NCBI RefSeq assembly: GCF_000517085.1
Contig: NZ_KI912107.1
Location: 132,425 to 196,424, forward strand
DNA: 64,000 nt
Direction of reading: 5' to 3'
Source of the DNA: Saccharicrinis fermentans DSM 9555 = JCM 21142
GTDB lineage: Bacteria > Bacteroidota > Bacteroidia > Bacteroidales > Marinilabiliaceae
The position numbers and the translations under genes were made by a program. This document shows positions 37,551 through 45,258 of this stretch, piece after piece. Under the pieces are notes generated by a model, which was given only the letters and a program-made list of their open reading frames with translations, did not search any database and was not told the DNA's origin. How positions within the stretch are numbered: position 1 is the stretch's first letter; each line of letters begins with the position of its first letter.

Positions 37551-37763
37551 GATAGCTGTTAACGAATAAGAGCTTGGTGATTTATTACCGTGCTTATGTT
37601 TCAATAATTAGCGTTTATGAAACGGCATATAAAGTTATGATTTTGATGAATGTAAAGGTGGATGAATGCATTTATATGAGCGTTTTATATGACAATAACA
37701 TACAAATTTAAACACGTAATACGGGCATGGACAGAGCAAATAATCTTACACATTGGTGAATGA

Positions 37764-37800
37764 TTAATCCTGGCGAGTTCCATATGACCATTAAAAGAAA
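37764..37800 (+). promoter_or_regulatory. Shared 20-bp upstream element (copy at the methyltransferase gene)
   Basis: CTGGCGAGTTCCATATGACC at 37770-37789 lies 19 bp before the methyltransferase start. The identical 20-mer lies 22 bp before the start of the FucP-like gene at 49524-49543 in the same orientation relative to that gene. A diverged inverted copy follows the methyltransferase gene at 39263-39283. It may be a regulatory or a repeat-derived sequence. Confidence 0.5.
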
Positions 37801-37808
37801 GTATAAAC

Positions 37809-39167
37809 ATGAAAGGATTAGAGTTAATAAAAAAAGCAATGAAGCTTGAGGAAGTTGAGAGAATTCCTTGGGTTCCTTTTGTAGGTGCGCATGCAGGTAG
37901 CTTATTGGGATTAACAGCAACAGAATATTTGCAATCAGCTGACAAAATAGTTGAAGGTGTCAATAAAGCCATTGAGACCTATCACCCAGATGGTATTCCT
38001 GTTGCTTTTGATTTGCAGATTGAGGCAGAGGCTTTAGGGTGTAAATTAGCTTGGGCTGATGACAACCCTCCTGCTGTGATCTCACATCCTTTAATGGAAG
38101 GTACTAAGCTGGAGGATATGAAAGTACCTTGTGCTTGTAAGGGGCGTATTCCTATGGTGATGGAGGCAACCCGTAAGTTGAGAGAACAGCATGCGGATGT
38201 TGCATTGTATGGTTTGATCACAGGACCGTTTACCTTAGCACTTCACCTGTTGGGTACCGATATCTTTATGCAGATGATGATGGATCCTGAAGCTACGCAT
38301 CAATTAATGCGCTTTGCAACTGATGTGGCTAAAATGATGGCGGGTAATTATATCGAGGCTGGTGCCGATGTGATTGCTATTGTGGACCCGATGACCAGTC
38401 AGATTGACCCTGCTAGCTTTGAAACCTTTGTGACACCTTATATCACAGAAATTAACGATTTTATTCGTGATGCTGATGCTTTGAGCTCTTTCTTTGTTTG
38501 TGGAAATGCACAGCAAAATATAGAGCAGATGTGTAAAACAAAACCAGACAATATCTCTATTGATGAGAATATTCCGTTGGATTATGTTAGAGATATAGCC
38601 TTGAAGCATAAGGTATCTTTTGGTGGTAATATAAAACTTACCGTGGTATTGCTTATGGGTGATGAAGAGGCTTCACGTAGAGATGCCTTGGAATGTATGG
38701 ATATTGGTGGTAAAAAAGGCTTTATCCTGGCTCCGGGTTGTGACCTGGCAATGGCTACACCAAAAGAAAACTTAATCGCTGTTTCTGAATTGGTTCGTGA
38801 TGAGGTGCTACAGGGTGAATTGAGAGCCTCTGAAGCGGCTACTGATAATATCGAGTTATTGGATCTGACCAACCACTGGGATAAGGATAAGGTTGTTATC
38901 GATATTATTACTTTAGATTCTTCGTCTTGTGCTCCTTGTCAATATATGGTTGATGCAGTGGCGCGTGCTTCAGAAAAATATGGCGATAAAGTGGTGTATA
39001 AAGAGCATCGTATCAAGGAGATGGAAGGCGTTCAGATGATGGCTACCCTGGGAGTTAAAAACTTGCCTACCATTGTGATAGACGGAAATATCGATTTTAT
39101 ATCACAAATACCACCTATTAATGCTATTCAAGCAAAAATAGAAGCGTATTTGGAAGCTAAAAATTAA
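37809..39167 (+). CDS. UroD-family (MtaA/CmuA-like) methyltransferase fused to a thioredoxin-like domain
   Basis: Residues 1-350 are a uroporphyrinogen-decarboxylase-fold methyltransferase (IPWVPFVGAHAGSLLGLT, YGLITGPFTLALHLLGTDIF, ADVIAIVDPMTSQIDPASFE, FGGNIKL, FILAPGCDLAMATPKENL). Such proteins move methyl groups to or from corrinoid proteins. The zinc site of MtaA/MtbA is HxC...C. Here the first motif reads FFVCGN, so the His position is Phe, while both cysteines remain (VCGN and PGCD). Residues about 365-452 form a thioredoxin-like domain with a CxxC (SSSCAPCQYMVDAVARASE, GVKNLPTIVIDG). Usual family members are about 340-370 residues without this domain. Substrate unknown. Confidence 0.85.
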   Translation: MKGLELIKKAMKLEEVERIPWVPFVGAHAGSLLGLTATEYLQSADKIVEGVNKAIETYHPDGIPVAFDLQIEAEALGCKLAWADDNPPAVISHPLMEGTKLEDMKVPCACKGRIPMVMEATRKLREQHADVALYGLITGPFTLALHLLGTDIFMQMMMDPEATHQLMRFATDVAKMMAGNYIEAGADVIAIVDPMTSQIDPASFETFVTPYITEINDFIRDADALSSFFVCGNAQQNIEQMCKTKPDNISIDENIPLDYVRDIALKHKVSFGGNIKLTVVLLMGDEEASRRDALECMDIGGKKGFILAPGCDLAMATPKENLIAVSELVRDEVLQGELRASEAATDNIELLDLTNHWDKDKVVIDIITLDSSSCAPCQYMVDAVARASEKYGDKVVYKEHRIKEMEGVQMMATLGVKNLPTIVIDGNIDFISQIPPINAIQAKIEAYLEAKN

Positions 39168-39174
39168 GTCCGGA

Positions 39175-39414
39175 GATGTATTAGAGAATCTATTATGAAT
39201 TAAAATTGTGGACAATGTGTCACTTGTTATCTTGTTTTATATGATTGAATTAAGTTTTCAATGGTCATATGGAGCTTGACTGGATTAATAGTTTCCCTGT
39301 GAGTGAAACTATTCTCATGGTTTGTTTCTATTTAGCATAGGGGTGCTATGCTTCATCTTAACCAGTTCTTGATTGATGGCACTTTTATTTCTCATGACGA
39401 GGTTCTAATACATC
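39175..39414. repeat. Palindrome-ended element (about 240 bp) between corrinoid genes
   Basis: The ends GATGTATTAGA (39175-39185) and TCTAATACATC (39404-39414) are perfect inverted repeats. Inside are segments similar to 37764-37800 (inverted), 49524-49600 and 63735-63810. A 45-bp deleted version forms a hairpin at 55363-55415. No gene is visible in it. Confidence 0.55.
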
Positions 39415-39429
39415 ATTAAAATTTACCAT

Positions 39430-39461
39430 ACCGGGGATTACGTTCTATGTGGATCCCCGGT
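39430..39461 (+). promoter_or_regulatory. Strong hairpin directly upstream of the CobW-like gene
   Basis: ACCGGGGAT and ATCCCCGGT form a perfect 9-bp GC-rich stem with a 14-nt loop, ending 19 bp before the GTG start. There is no T-run after it, so an mRNA structure that affects translation or stability is more likely than a terminator. Confidence 0.5.
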
Positions 39462-39480
39462 AATATATAATTTAGCAAAG

Positions 39481-40392
39481 GTGACAACATTTAATCTTAT
39501 AACAGGATTTTTAGGAAGTGGAAAAACAACTTTGCTTCATCATTTACTCAGTGAGCTATCTCAGCTAAAGCGTATTGCTGTTGTTCAAAATGAGTTCGCA
39601 CCAACAGGAGTGGATGGAAAAGAACTTCAGCAGGTAAATGGTGAATTTAAGTTGCTTGAGATAAATAATGGTTCCGTATTTTGTGTTTGCCAGCTAGGTA
39701 GTTTTGTGCAGCAAATGCAACGGCTGATTGTGGATTATAAACCCGAGATTATTTTTCTGGAGACATCTGGTTTGGCTGACCCAATTAGTGTTGTTGAACT
39801 ATTGCAAACGGATGAGTTAAAGGATATGGTTACCTTGGATAAAAACATCTGTCTGGTGGATGCTCCTAACTATTTTAAAGGTATGAATATCGTGCAGCGT
39901 TTTAAACATCAGATCATGATTGCAGATCATATCATCCTCAATAAAACAGACCTTTTTGAAGGTGATTTGCAAGAGGTAGTTGAATCCATTCGCTTGTTAA
40001 ACCCTTATGCAGCGATTATTTCAACTACATATGCTCATATTGGCTGGACTTCATTTTGTGATGATCAGATACAAAAAGGGGCAGCTGCTGAGCGCTATAT
40101 TGGTGTTGAATCCGAAGGTAGACCTGATATGGTAGCTTGCGTGCTTAGAACACATGAAAAATTAGCTGAAGAGGGACTCGTTGCCTTTCTTAAAGAACTA
40201 CAGCAAAGATGTCCGCGTATAAAAGGATATCTTAATTTGAAGGATGGTAGGGTGATGTTGGTTCATGGTGTCTTTCATAAGCTTGAGTTAAGTGAAATAG
40301 ATAATTATACTGGACCATCCGAATTGGTCGCCTTTGGAAAAGAATTAACGATTGGAGAGTTGCGAAGGACATTTAAGCGATATGTGGCTTAA
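39481..40392 (+). CDS. CobW/COG0523-type G3E GTPase
   Basis: This 303-residue metallochaperone-type GTPase starts at a GTG. It has the P-loop at residues 8-17 (TGFLGSGKTTLL), the Walker B-like ETSGLADPISV and the guanine motif NKTD. The CxCC metal motif between switch regions is altered to NGSVFCVCQLGSF, so only C-x-C remains. The C-terminal CobW domain is present (RIKGYLNLKDGRVMLVHG). G3E GTPases insert metals or help load cobalamin enzymes. Placed between corrinoid genes, it may load or repair the corrinoid protein, by analogy with MeaB-like chaperones; that is inference. Confidence 0.82.
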   Translation: MTTFNLITGFLGSGKTTLLHHLLSELSQLKRIAVVQNEFAPTGVDGKELQQVNGEFKLLEINNGSVFCVCQLGSFVQQMQRLIVDYKPEIIFLETSGLADPISVVELLQTDELKDMVTLDKNICLVDAPNYFKGMNIVQRFKHQIMIADHIILNKTDLFEGDLQEVVESIRLLNPYAAIISTTYAHIGWTSFCDDQIQKGAAAERYIGVESEGRPDMVACVLRTHEKLAEEGLVAFLKELQQRCPRIKGYLNLKDGRVMLVHGVFHKLELSEIDNYTGPSELVAFGKELTIGELRRTFKRYVA

Positions 40393-40505
40393 GGGTGCGC
40401 ACAAAAGTAATGAAGTACAGGTAGATGGTGATTTGATGTAAGTCAACTGTAAATCAAAATCTTCATCAAAAGATAGGTGGTGTTAAAGCTAAGAATACTG
40501 AAAAA

Positions 40506-41189
40506 ATGGAGTCTACAAAACATTTTTCATTTCATATGAATGAATTGGATATTTTATTGGAGGATGTGGAAGAATTAGCACATTTGGGTGATGATATGCC
40601 TTTCTATAGCTTATTTTTGAAAGAAGAGATAAAACGGTTTAATAATATAGCATCGGTTGAAGGAGGTTATGTCATTAAAAAAGGGGGTATTAGTGGGGAT
40701 TCTATTGAAGTGGAAAATACACTTTTTCAAACAGGTAGGGATATCAATAGACATTTTAGAAATGCTACTTACTTTGCTGTTTTTTTATGTACTGCCGGCA
40801 GTGAAATATCGGAACGCTCTAAAGAACTTAGTTCACAAGGTCAATTGTTGGAGGGATACATATTGGATGTTCTAGGTTCTGTTATTGTAGAAAAGGCCAT
40901 GGATAAGATACAGGAAACCTTGAAGAGTCAAATGGAGCCCAAAGGATTACGAATATCGAATAGATACAGTCCTGGATATTGCGCTTGGGATGTTAAGGAA
41001 CAAAGGAAGTTGTTTTCTTTTTTTTCGGATGGTTTTTGTCATGTTAAATTAAGTGATACTTGTTTAATGCATCCTATAAAAACGGTGAGTGGTATGATTG
41101 GAATAGGTGAAAAAGTGAAGTATCATAAACATGTCTGCCATGCTTGCAATAGCGTTAACTGTCTTTATAGAAATGTATCCCACTCATAA
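40506..41189 (+). CDS. Stand-alone MetH-activation-domain-like protein
   Basis: The 227 residues resemble the AdoMet-binding reactivation domain of methionine synthase: the RxxxGY motif appears as ISNRYSPGYCAWDVKEQRKL, and LMHPIKTVSGMIGIG matches the region that contacts cobalamin. The C-terminus adds four cysteines and a histidine (CHACNSVNCLYR) that could bind metal or an iron-sulfur cluster. It probably uses AdoMet to remethylate the corrinoid when Co(I) has been oxidised. It lies 3 bp upstream of the RACo-like gene, so both likely act in reactivation. Confidence 0.83.
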   Translation: MESTKHFSFHMNELDILLEDVEELAHLGDDMPFYSLFLKEEIKRFNNIASVEGGYVIKKGGISGDSIEVENTLFQTGRDINRHFRNATYFAVFLCTAGSEISERSKELSSQGQLLEGYILDVLGSVIVEKAMDKIQETLKSQMEPKGLRISNRYSPGYCAWDVKEQRKLFSFFSDGFCHVKLSDTCLMHPIKTVSGMIGIGEKVKYHKHVCHACNSVNCLYRNVSHS

Positions 41190-41192
41190 GTT

Positions 41193-42686
41193 ATGCCCTA
41201 TATAAAAATTCATCAGCAAAATCGACTTTTAAGTCTTGAATATGAACAAGGAGAATCTTTACTCCACTTTTTACAGAAGCAAGGTATGGATATATCATCC
41301 CCTTGTGGTGGTAATGGAAGCTGTGGTAAATGTAAAGTAAGAATAAAAGGTGTGGGGATGGTTAATTCCTGTTCTTATTACCCCACACAGAATATAGAGG
41401 TGATACTACCTGACGAGAAGGAAGCTAAGATACTTACCCATCAAAATAAATATTCACTTCATCTTCCTCTTCAGGTAAACAAATGGATACTACAATCAGA
41501 TTTTCCCGTTGGTTTAGCTATTGATGTCGGGACTACAAGTATGGTGTTTTATTGGGTTAGTCTGATTACCGGGCAAGTCATTCGAAGTATTGGGGTGGGC
41601 AATCCACAGGTAAAGTACGGTGCCGACGTTATAACGCGTATCACATTTTGCACCGACGCAACCAAAGTGCGTATTTTGCAGGAGGAATTGGTTAGAGCCG
41701 TGAATCAGCAAATTGATCATTTTGTGACCCAAGAAGGTATTCAGTACGGTCATATTGTTAAAGTATCGGTTTCTGCCAATACAACCATGTTGCATTTGTT
41801 AGCTGGTGTGAATCCAGGTTCACTGGCTTTGGCCCCTTTTAAAGCACAGTTTTTGGAAGCAAGAGTGTATCATGGATCGGAGTTGAGGTTTCGCATAAAT
41901 AGTGCAGCAGAAGTACATTTGATGCCTTCTATATCGGCCTATGTGGGAGCTGATATTGTATCAGGACTGGCGTCGTTATATCCGCAGGAAACAGTTAAAA
42001 ATTACTTGTTTATTGATATCGGAACCAATGGAGAAATGGCTGTTGTTACACCTCAAAAAATATTCTGCTGTGCCACCGCTGCTGGACCGGCATTGGAAGG
42101 AGCTAATATTTATTGTGGAATGGCTGCTTTTGATGGAGCTATATCGGCTTTTGATGCCTACGGCTACCAGACTATTGGAAATGAAAAACCCATCGGTATA
42201 TGTGGTTCTGGTTTGTTGGATGTTATGGCCTATTTGCTGGATCGCAATATCGTATTGGCCGATGGTACCCTAAATAATGATTTTGTTTTAGTGCCCAAAG
42301 AAGAGGCAGGAAACAATGAGGATATTGTTATTACTCCCCAAGATATTAGGGAAATACAACTGGCGAAGAGTGCTTTTTTTACTGGTATTAAGTTACTGGT
42401 TCAAGAGGCCGGACTTACTTTTGAAAAACTGGATGCCCTGTTTTTGGCAGGAGGCTTTGGTAATTATTTGAATCCGGAAAGTGCTGTTACAATAGGACTT
42501 TTCCCAAAGGAGCTTTTGGGAAAGGTGATTACGGTGGGTAACACATCAGGCACGGGTGCGGTTCTGAATACAATCAGTACCCAATATGAGCAGTATACGG
42601 ATGCAGTAATAAAAAAAGCACAACTGATAGAACTGGCTAAGCATCCTGATTTTGAACTTGAATATGCAATGAATATGTTTTTTTAG
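41193..42686 (+). CDS. RACo-like corrinoid activation protein (2Fe-2S ferredoxin + ASKHA ATPase)
   Basis: The 497-residue protein has an N-terminal plant-type 2Fe-2S domain with Cys38, Cys44, Cys47 and Cys60 (SSPCGGNGSCGKCKVR). An ASKHA-type ATPase domain follows (GLAIDVGTTSMVFYWVS, FIDIGTNGEMAVV, CATAAGPALEGANI, GICGSGLLDVMAYLL, LFLAGGFGNYLNPESA). RACo and RamA-like proteins reduce inactive Co(II) corrinoid to Co(I) at the cost of ATP. It is the last gene of the corrinoid cluster and is followed by a MITE-like repeat remnant. Confidence 0.92.
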   Translation: MPYIKIHQQNRLLSLEYEQGESLLHFLQKQGMDISSPCGGNGSCGKCKVRIKGVGMVNSCSYYPTQNIEVILPDEKEAKILTHQNKYSLHLPLQVNKWILQSDFPVGLAIDVGTTSMVFYWVSLITGQVIRSIGVGNPQVKYGADVITRITFCTDATKVRILQEELVRAVNQQIDHFVTQEGIQYGHIVKVSVSANTTMLHLLAGVNPGSLALAPFKAQFLEARVYHGSELRFRINSAAEVHLMPSISAYVGADIVSGLASLYPQETVKNYLFIDIGTNGEMAVVTPQKIFCCATAAGPALEGANIYCGMAAFDGAISAFDAYGYQTIGNEKPIGICGSGLLDVMAYLLDRNIVLADGTLNNDFVLVPKEEAGNNEDIVITPQDIREIQLAKSAFFTGIKLLVQEAGLTFEKLDALFLAGGFGNYLNPESAVTIGLFPKELLGKVITVGNTSGTGAVLNTISTQYEQYTDAVIKKAQLIELAKHPDFELEYAMNMFF

Positions 42687-42698
42687 TATTATATTAGA

Positions 42699-42754
42699 TA
42701 GTTTTTGCAAGAAAACTCCAAATACTGCGTTATTCTCATTTTTGAAACAGTCAT
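42699..42754 (-). repeat. MITE-like repeat, partial copy 3 (inverted)
   Basis: The TAGTTTTTGCAAGAAAACTC end and the following 36 bp match the right third of the elements at 5924-6080 and 28599-28755 in inverse orientation; after CAGTCATT the similarity stops. It lies 13 bp after the RACo-like gene. Confidence 0.75.
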
Positions 42755-42897
42755 TGCTGTATTCTTATATAATCCTCAAAAGTGAATTATAAAATCTATT
42801 GCGAATTAAAGTTGTTTTTATTCAATTTACAATTTCCTGTTTATTTTTAGAGATAACAAAAATATTTTGTAGCGTAGTTTTAAGAAGTAGGATATAT

Positions 42898-43491
42898 CTA
42901 TGAAATCAAGATGTCAATAGCCGCATATACGAGTCCTGCAGTCATTAGCAAGGTAAAAGATCGTTTGATTGTTTTATGGTGGAGGTATTTATTAATGATT
43001 GCACCAAACAAAGCCCACACAGAAACAACTATAAAAGTAAATGTGGCGATACCTAGGGCAGATAAAACCAAGTATAATTTGTTTTCCAGAAATACCATAA
43101 AAAAAGTGGAATAAACGGTCATGCCGTAAAAGATGGCTTTGGGATTTACCAATTGAAGGATTGCTCCATCGTAAAAACGAGGCTGTACACCAACCTTTGC
43201 TTTAGAGCCAATATTTAGTTTCATGGTTTTATATGCCAGGTAAAAAATATAGGCTGCTCCAATATATTTAAGGTATAAAGTAAGTTTAGGCACCAGGGAG
43301 GCAAGGCCATATGATAAAACAGCACATACCATCATCATCACCAAAGTACCGGAAAAAATACCAAGTATATACGGTAATGTTTTAACATAACCCCTGCTCA
43401 TACTAAAAGCCATGCTTGAAATATTGTTAGGCCCCGGAGAAAATGATGTGGGAAGGGCAAATGACAAAAAAGGAATGAATTCAAAAGCCAT
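42898..43491 (-). CDS. LysE/RhtB-family amino-acid exporter
   Basis: The ATG at 43491 is chosen because the longer frame would run through a transcription terminator at 43535-43572. The 197 residues have about six membrane helices and the family signature FSPGPNNISSMAFSMSRGY near the N-terminus. Members export amino acids or related metabolites. It is the last minus-strand gene of the region and is separated from the sugar operon by the terminator, so it has its own promoter. Confidence 0.87.
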   Translation of the reverse strand: MAFEFIPFLSFALPTSFSPGPNNISSMAFSMSRGYVKTLPYILGIFSGTLVMMMVCAVLSYGLASLVPKLTLYLKYIGAAYIFYLAYKTMKLNIGSKAKVGVQPRFYDGAILQLVNPKAIFYGMTVYSTFFMVFLENKLYLVLSALGIATFTFIVVSVWALFGAIINKYLHHKTIKRSFTLLMTAGLVYAAIDILIS

Positions 43492-43534
43492 GGTTATGAT
43501 TTTTATAAAGCCTGTATCAACTATGTTTTCTGCT

Positions 43535-43574
43535 AAAAAATAAAAGACCATCCTGTGTTCAAGAGGATGGCCCT
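43535..43574 (-). terminator. Intrinsic terminator of the sugar operon
   Basis: On the minus strand GGCCATCCT and AGGATGGTC form a stem with an 8-nt loop, followed by TTTTATTTTTT. It lies about 30 bp after the aldo-keto reductase stop and closes the operon that starts at the ROK gene. Confidence 0.85.
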
Positions 43575-43604
43575 ATTTATCTAAAAGCGTGTTTTGCAAA
43601 TTTG

Positions 43605-44630
43605 TTATTGAGCAATTACTCCATCTTCGTCCCAAAGGTCTTTCCAGTGCTTAGCACCTTCCCAAAGGAATACCTGACCTTTAACCAAACGAGATCCGCA
43701 TTCGCAGTTTTTGATGGATGCAAATTCTTCGTCCGTTAAAGGATCGGTAAATGAAGATTGTAAGTTACTCAGGTATTCTGCAGGGTGAACGGAGAATGGT
43801 ATAGTTACCTGTCCGTTTTTAATGGCCCATTTGATACAGATAACTGCCGGGTGTACACCTCTTGCCTTTGCAATGGCTTGTATCTCGGGAGTTTGAATAT
43901 CTACAGCATCGCCCTCAGCAATATCGCGTTCAGGACGAGTAGGTGAACCGATAGGCATAAATCCGATGGGTTGAATCTGCTTCTTCATGCAATAGTCGAA
44001 TAACTCTTGCTGTTGAAAACAAGGGTGCATCTCCATTTCATTCACTGCAGGAAGAATTTTCATTAATGGAAGTGTCTTCTCGAATTTAGCAATCGTCATG
44101 TTTGATGTACCAATGTTACGCACTTTACCGGCATCAACCAATGCTTCACATTGTTTCCATGTATCCATAAACTCGTCAACAGAGAATGGTTTTGAATCCG
44201 GGTTACGTGCATCACCATCACAACCAGGTGCATGGTAATTTGGAAATGGCCAGTGAATCAGGTACATATCCAGGTAGCTTAACTGAAGGTCATCCAGTGA
44301 CTCCTGACATGCTTTTTCTACCTCACGGTGGCGGTCGTTCCAAACCTTACCAGTGATAAAAAGCTCCTCACGAGTACAAACGCCTTCGTCAATTACTTCC
44401 TTAATAGCCTGACCAATTTGTTTCTCGTTTCCGTAAACAGCGGCACAGTCAATATGACGGTAACCTAAACGGATAGCATCTTTTACCGCAGCCGCTACTT
44501 CATCGTGTGTGAAGCGGTCTGACCCAAAAGTTCCTAAACCTACTGTAGGAAGCTTATCTCCTGAACGGAGTACTTTTGAGGGTACATCCGCAGGATTGAT
44601 CGCTGTGAATTGTTTTGTAATATCTGACAT
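43605..44630 (-). CDS. Aldo-keto reductase
   Basis: The 341-residue NADPH-dependent oxidoreductase shows the AKR fold: LGTFGSDRFTHDEVAAAV and YRHIDCAAVYGNE with the catalytic Asp and Tyr, ITGKVWNDRHR with the Lys, LIHWPFPNY with the His, and NIGTSNMTIAKFEK. It ends with the coenzyme segment IPFSVHPAEYL. It probably reduces or oxidises a sugar, given its place at the end of a sugar-transport operon. It follows the cupin gene by 43 bp. Confidence 0.9.
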   Translation of the reverse strand: MSDITKQFTAINPADVPSKVLRSGDKLPTVGLGTFGSDRFTHDEVAAAVKDAIRLGYRHIDCAAVYGNEKQIGQAIKEVIDEGVCTREELFITGKVWNDRHREVEKACQESLDDLQLSYLDMYLIHWPFPNYHAPGCDGDARNPDSKPFSVDEFMDTWKQCEALVDAGKVRNIGTSNMTIAKFEKTLPLMKILPAVNEMEMHPCFQQQELFDYCMKKQIQPIGFMPIGSPTRPERDIAEGDAVDIQTPEIQAIAKARGVHPAVICIKWAIKNGQVTIPFSVHPAEYLSNLQSSFTDPLTDEEFASIKNCECGSRLVKGQVFLWEGAKHWKDLWDEDGVIAQ

Positions 44631-44673
44631 GTTATTATAGATATTGGCTAATAGCTTGCGCTAATAGCAGAAT

Positions 44674-45174
44674 TTACATTTCAATTTTAATATAATCCTC
44701 TTCTTTCAGATTTTTAACCACGCAGTCGTTTGCATAGGTTCTTTCTGGAAGGTTTACAAGGATATTGGCAGGGCGGTCGTTGGGTGTAAAAGGTCCCCAA
44801 TGCCATACTCCTGGCTTAATGGTAAATACCGTGCCTCTTGGGATATAAAAAACCCGCATCTTATCTAATGGGATATCATCCTCACTGGCAGTGGCCGGTC
44901 CTACTTGTAACAAAATATCGTTATCCAAAGGGATGTTGACCTCTGCACATGAAGAGTGATATTCCAATATGTCGATGATCAGTTCGCGTTTTTCTACTCT
45001 ACAACAAGAATAACTCAAGGGTATATCTCCTCGGACATCCAATTGTAGCTGATCGCGAAAAAATTCAACCGGTGCCGCGCCTAACTTTTCATCTGTAGGA
45101 TTTATTAAGTTAGAAAACGTACCAAAGGGTTTAAATGCCTCCAACGACAGCTGTTCTACTTTTACTGTTCTCAT
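44674..45174 (-). CDS. Ureidoglycolate-lyase-like cupin protein
   Basis: The ATG at 45174 is preferred over an upstream in-frame ATG. The 166 residues match the ureidoglycolate lyase (AllA) fold: VEQLSLEAFKPFGTFSN, RVEKRELIIDILEYHSS, MRVFYIPRGTVFTIKPGVWH, and a C-terminal strand. No allantoin genes are nearby. Relatives occur inside sugar-degradation operons and may be lactonase- or isomerase-like. Here it lies between a zinc dehydrogenase and an aldo-keto reductase, so a role in an oxidative sugar pathway is plausible. Confidence 0.75.
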   Translation of the reverse strand: MRTVKVEQLSLEAFKPFGTFSNLINPTDEKLGAAPVEFFRDQLQLDVRGDIPLSYSCCRVEKRELIIDILEYHSSCAEVNIPLDNDILLQVGPATASEDDIPLDKMRVFYIPRGTVFTIKPGVWHWGPFTPNDRPANILVNLPERTYANDCVVKNLKEEDYIKIEM

Positions 45175-45258
45175 TTTTATAAGTATCAAGTCGCAAGATG
45201 TAAGTATTAAGATACAAGCTATATTTGCACCTTAATACTTGTTCTTGCTACTAGGTTA

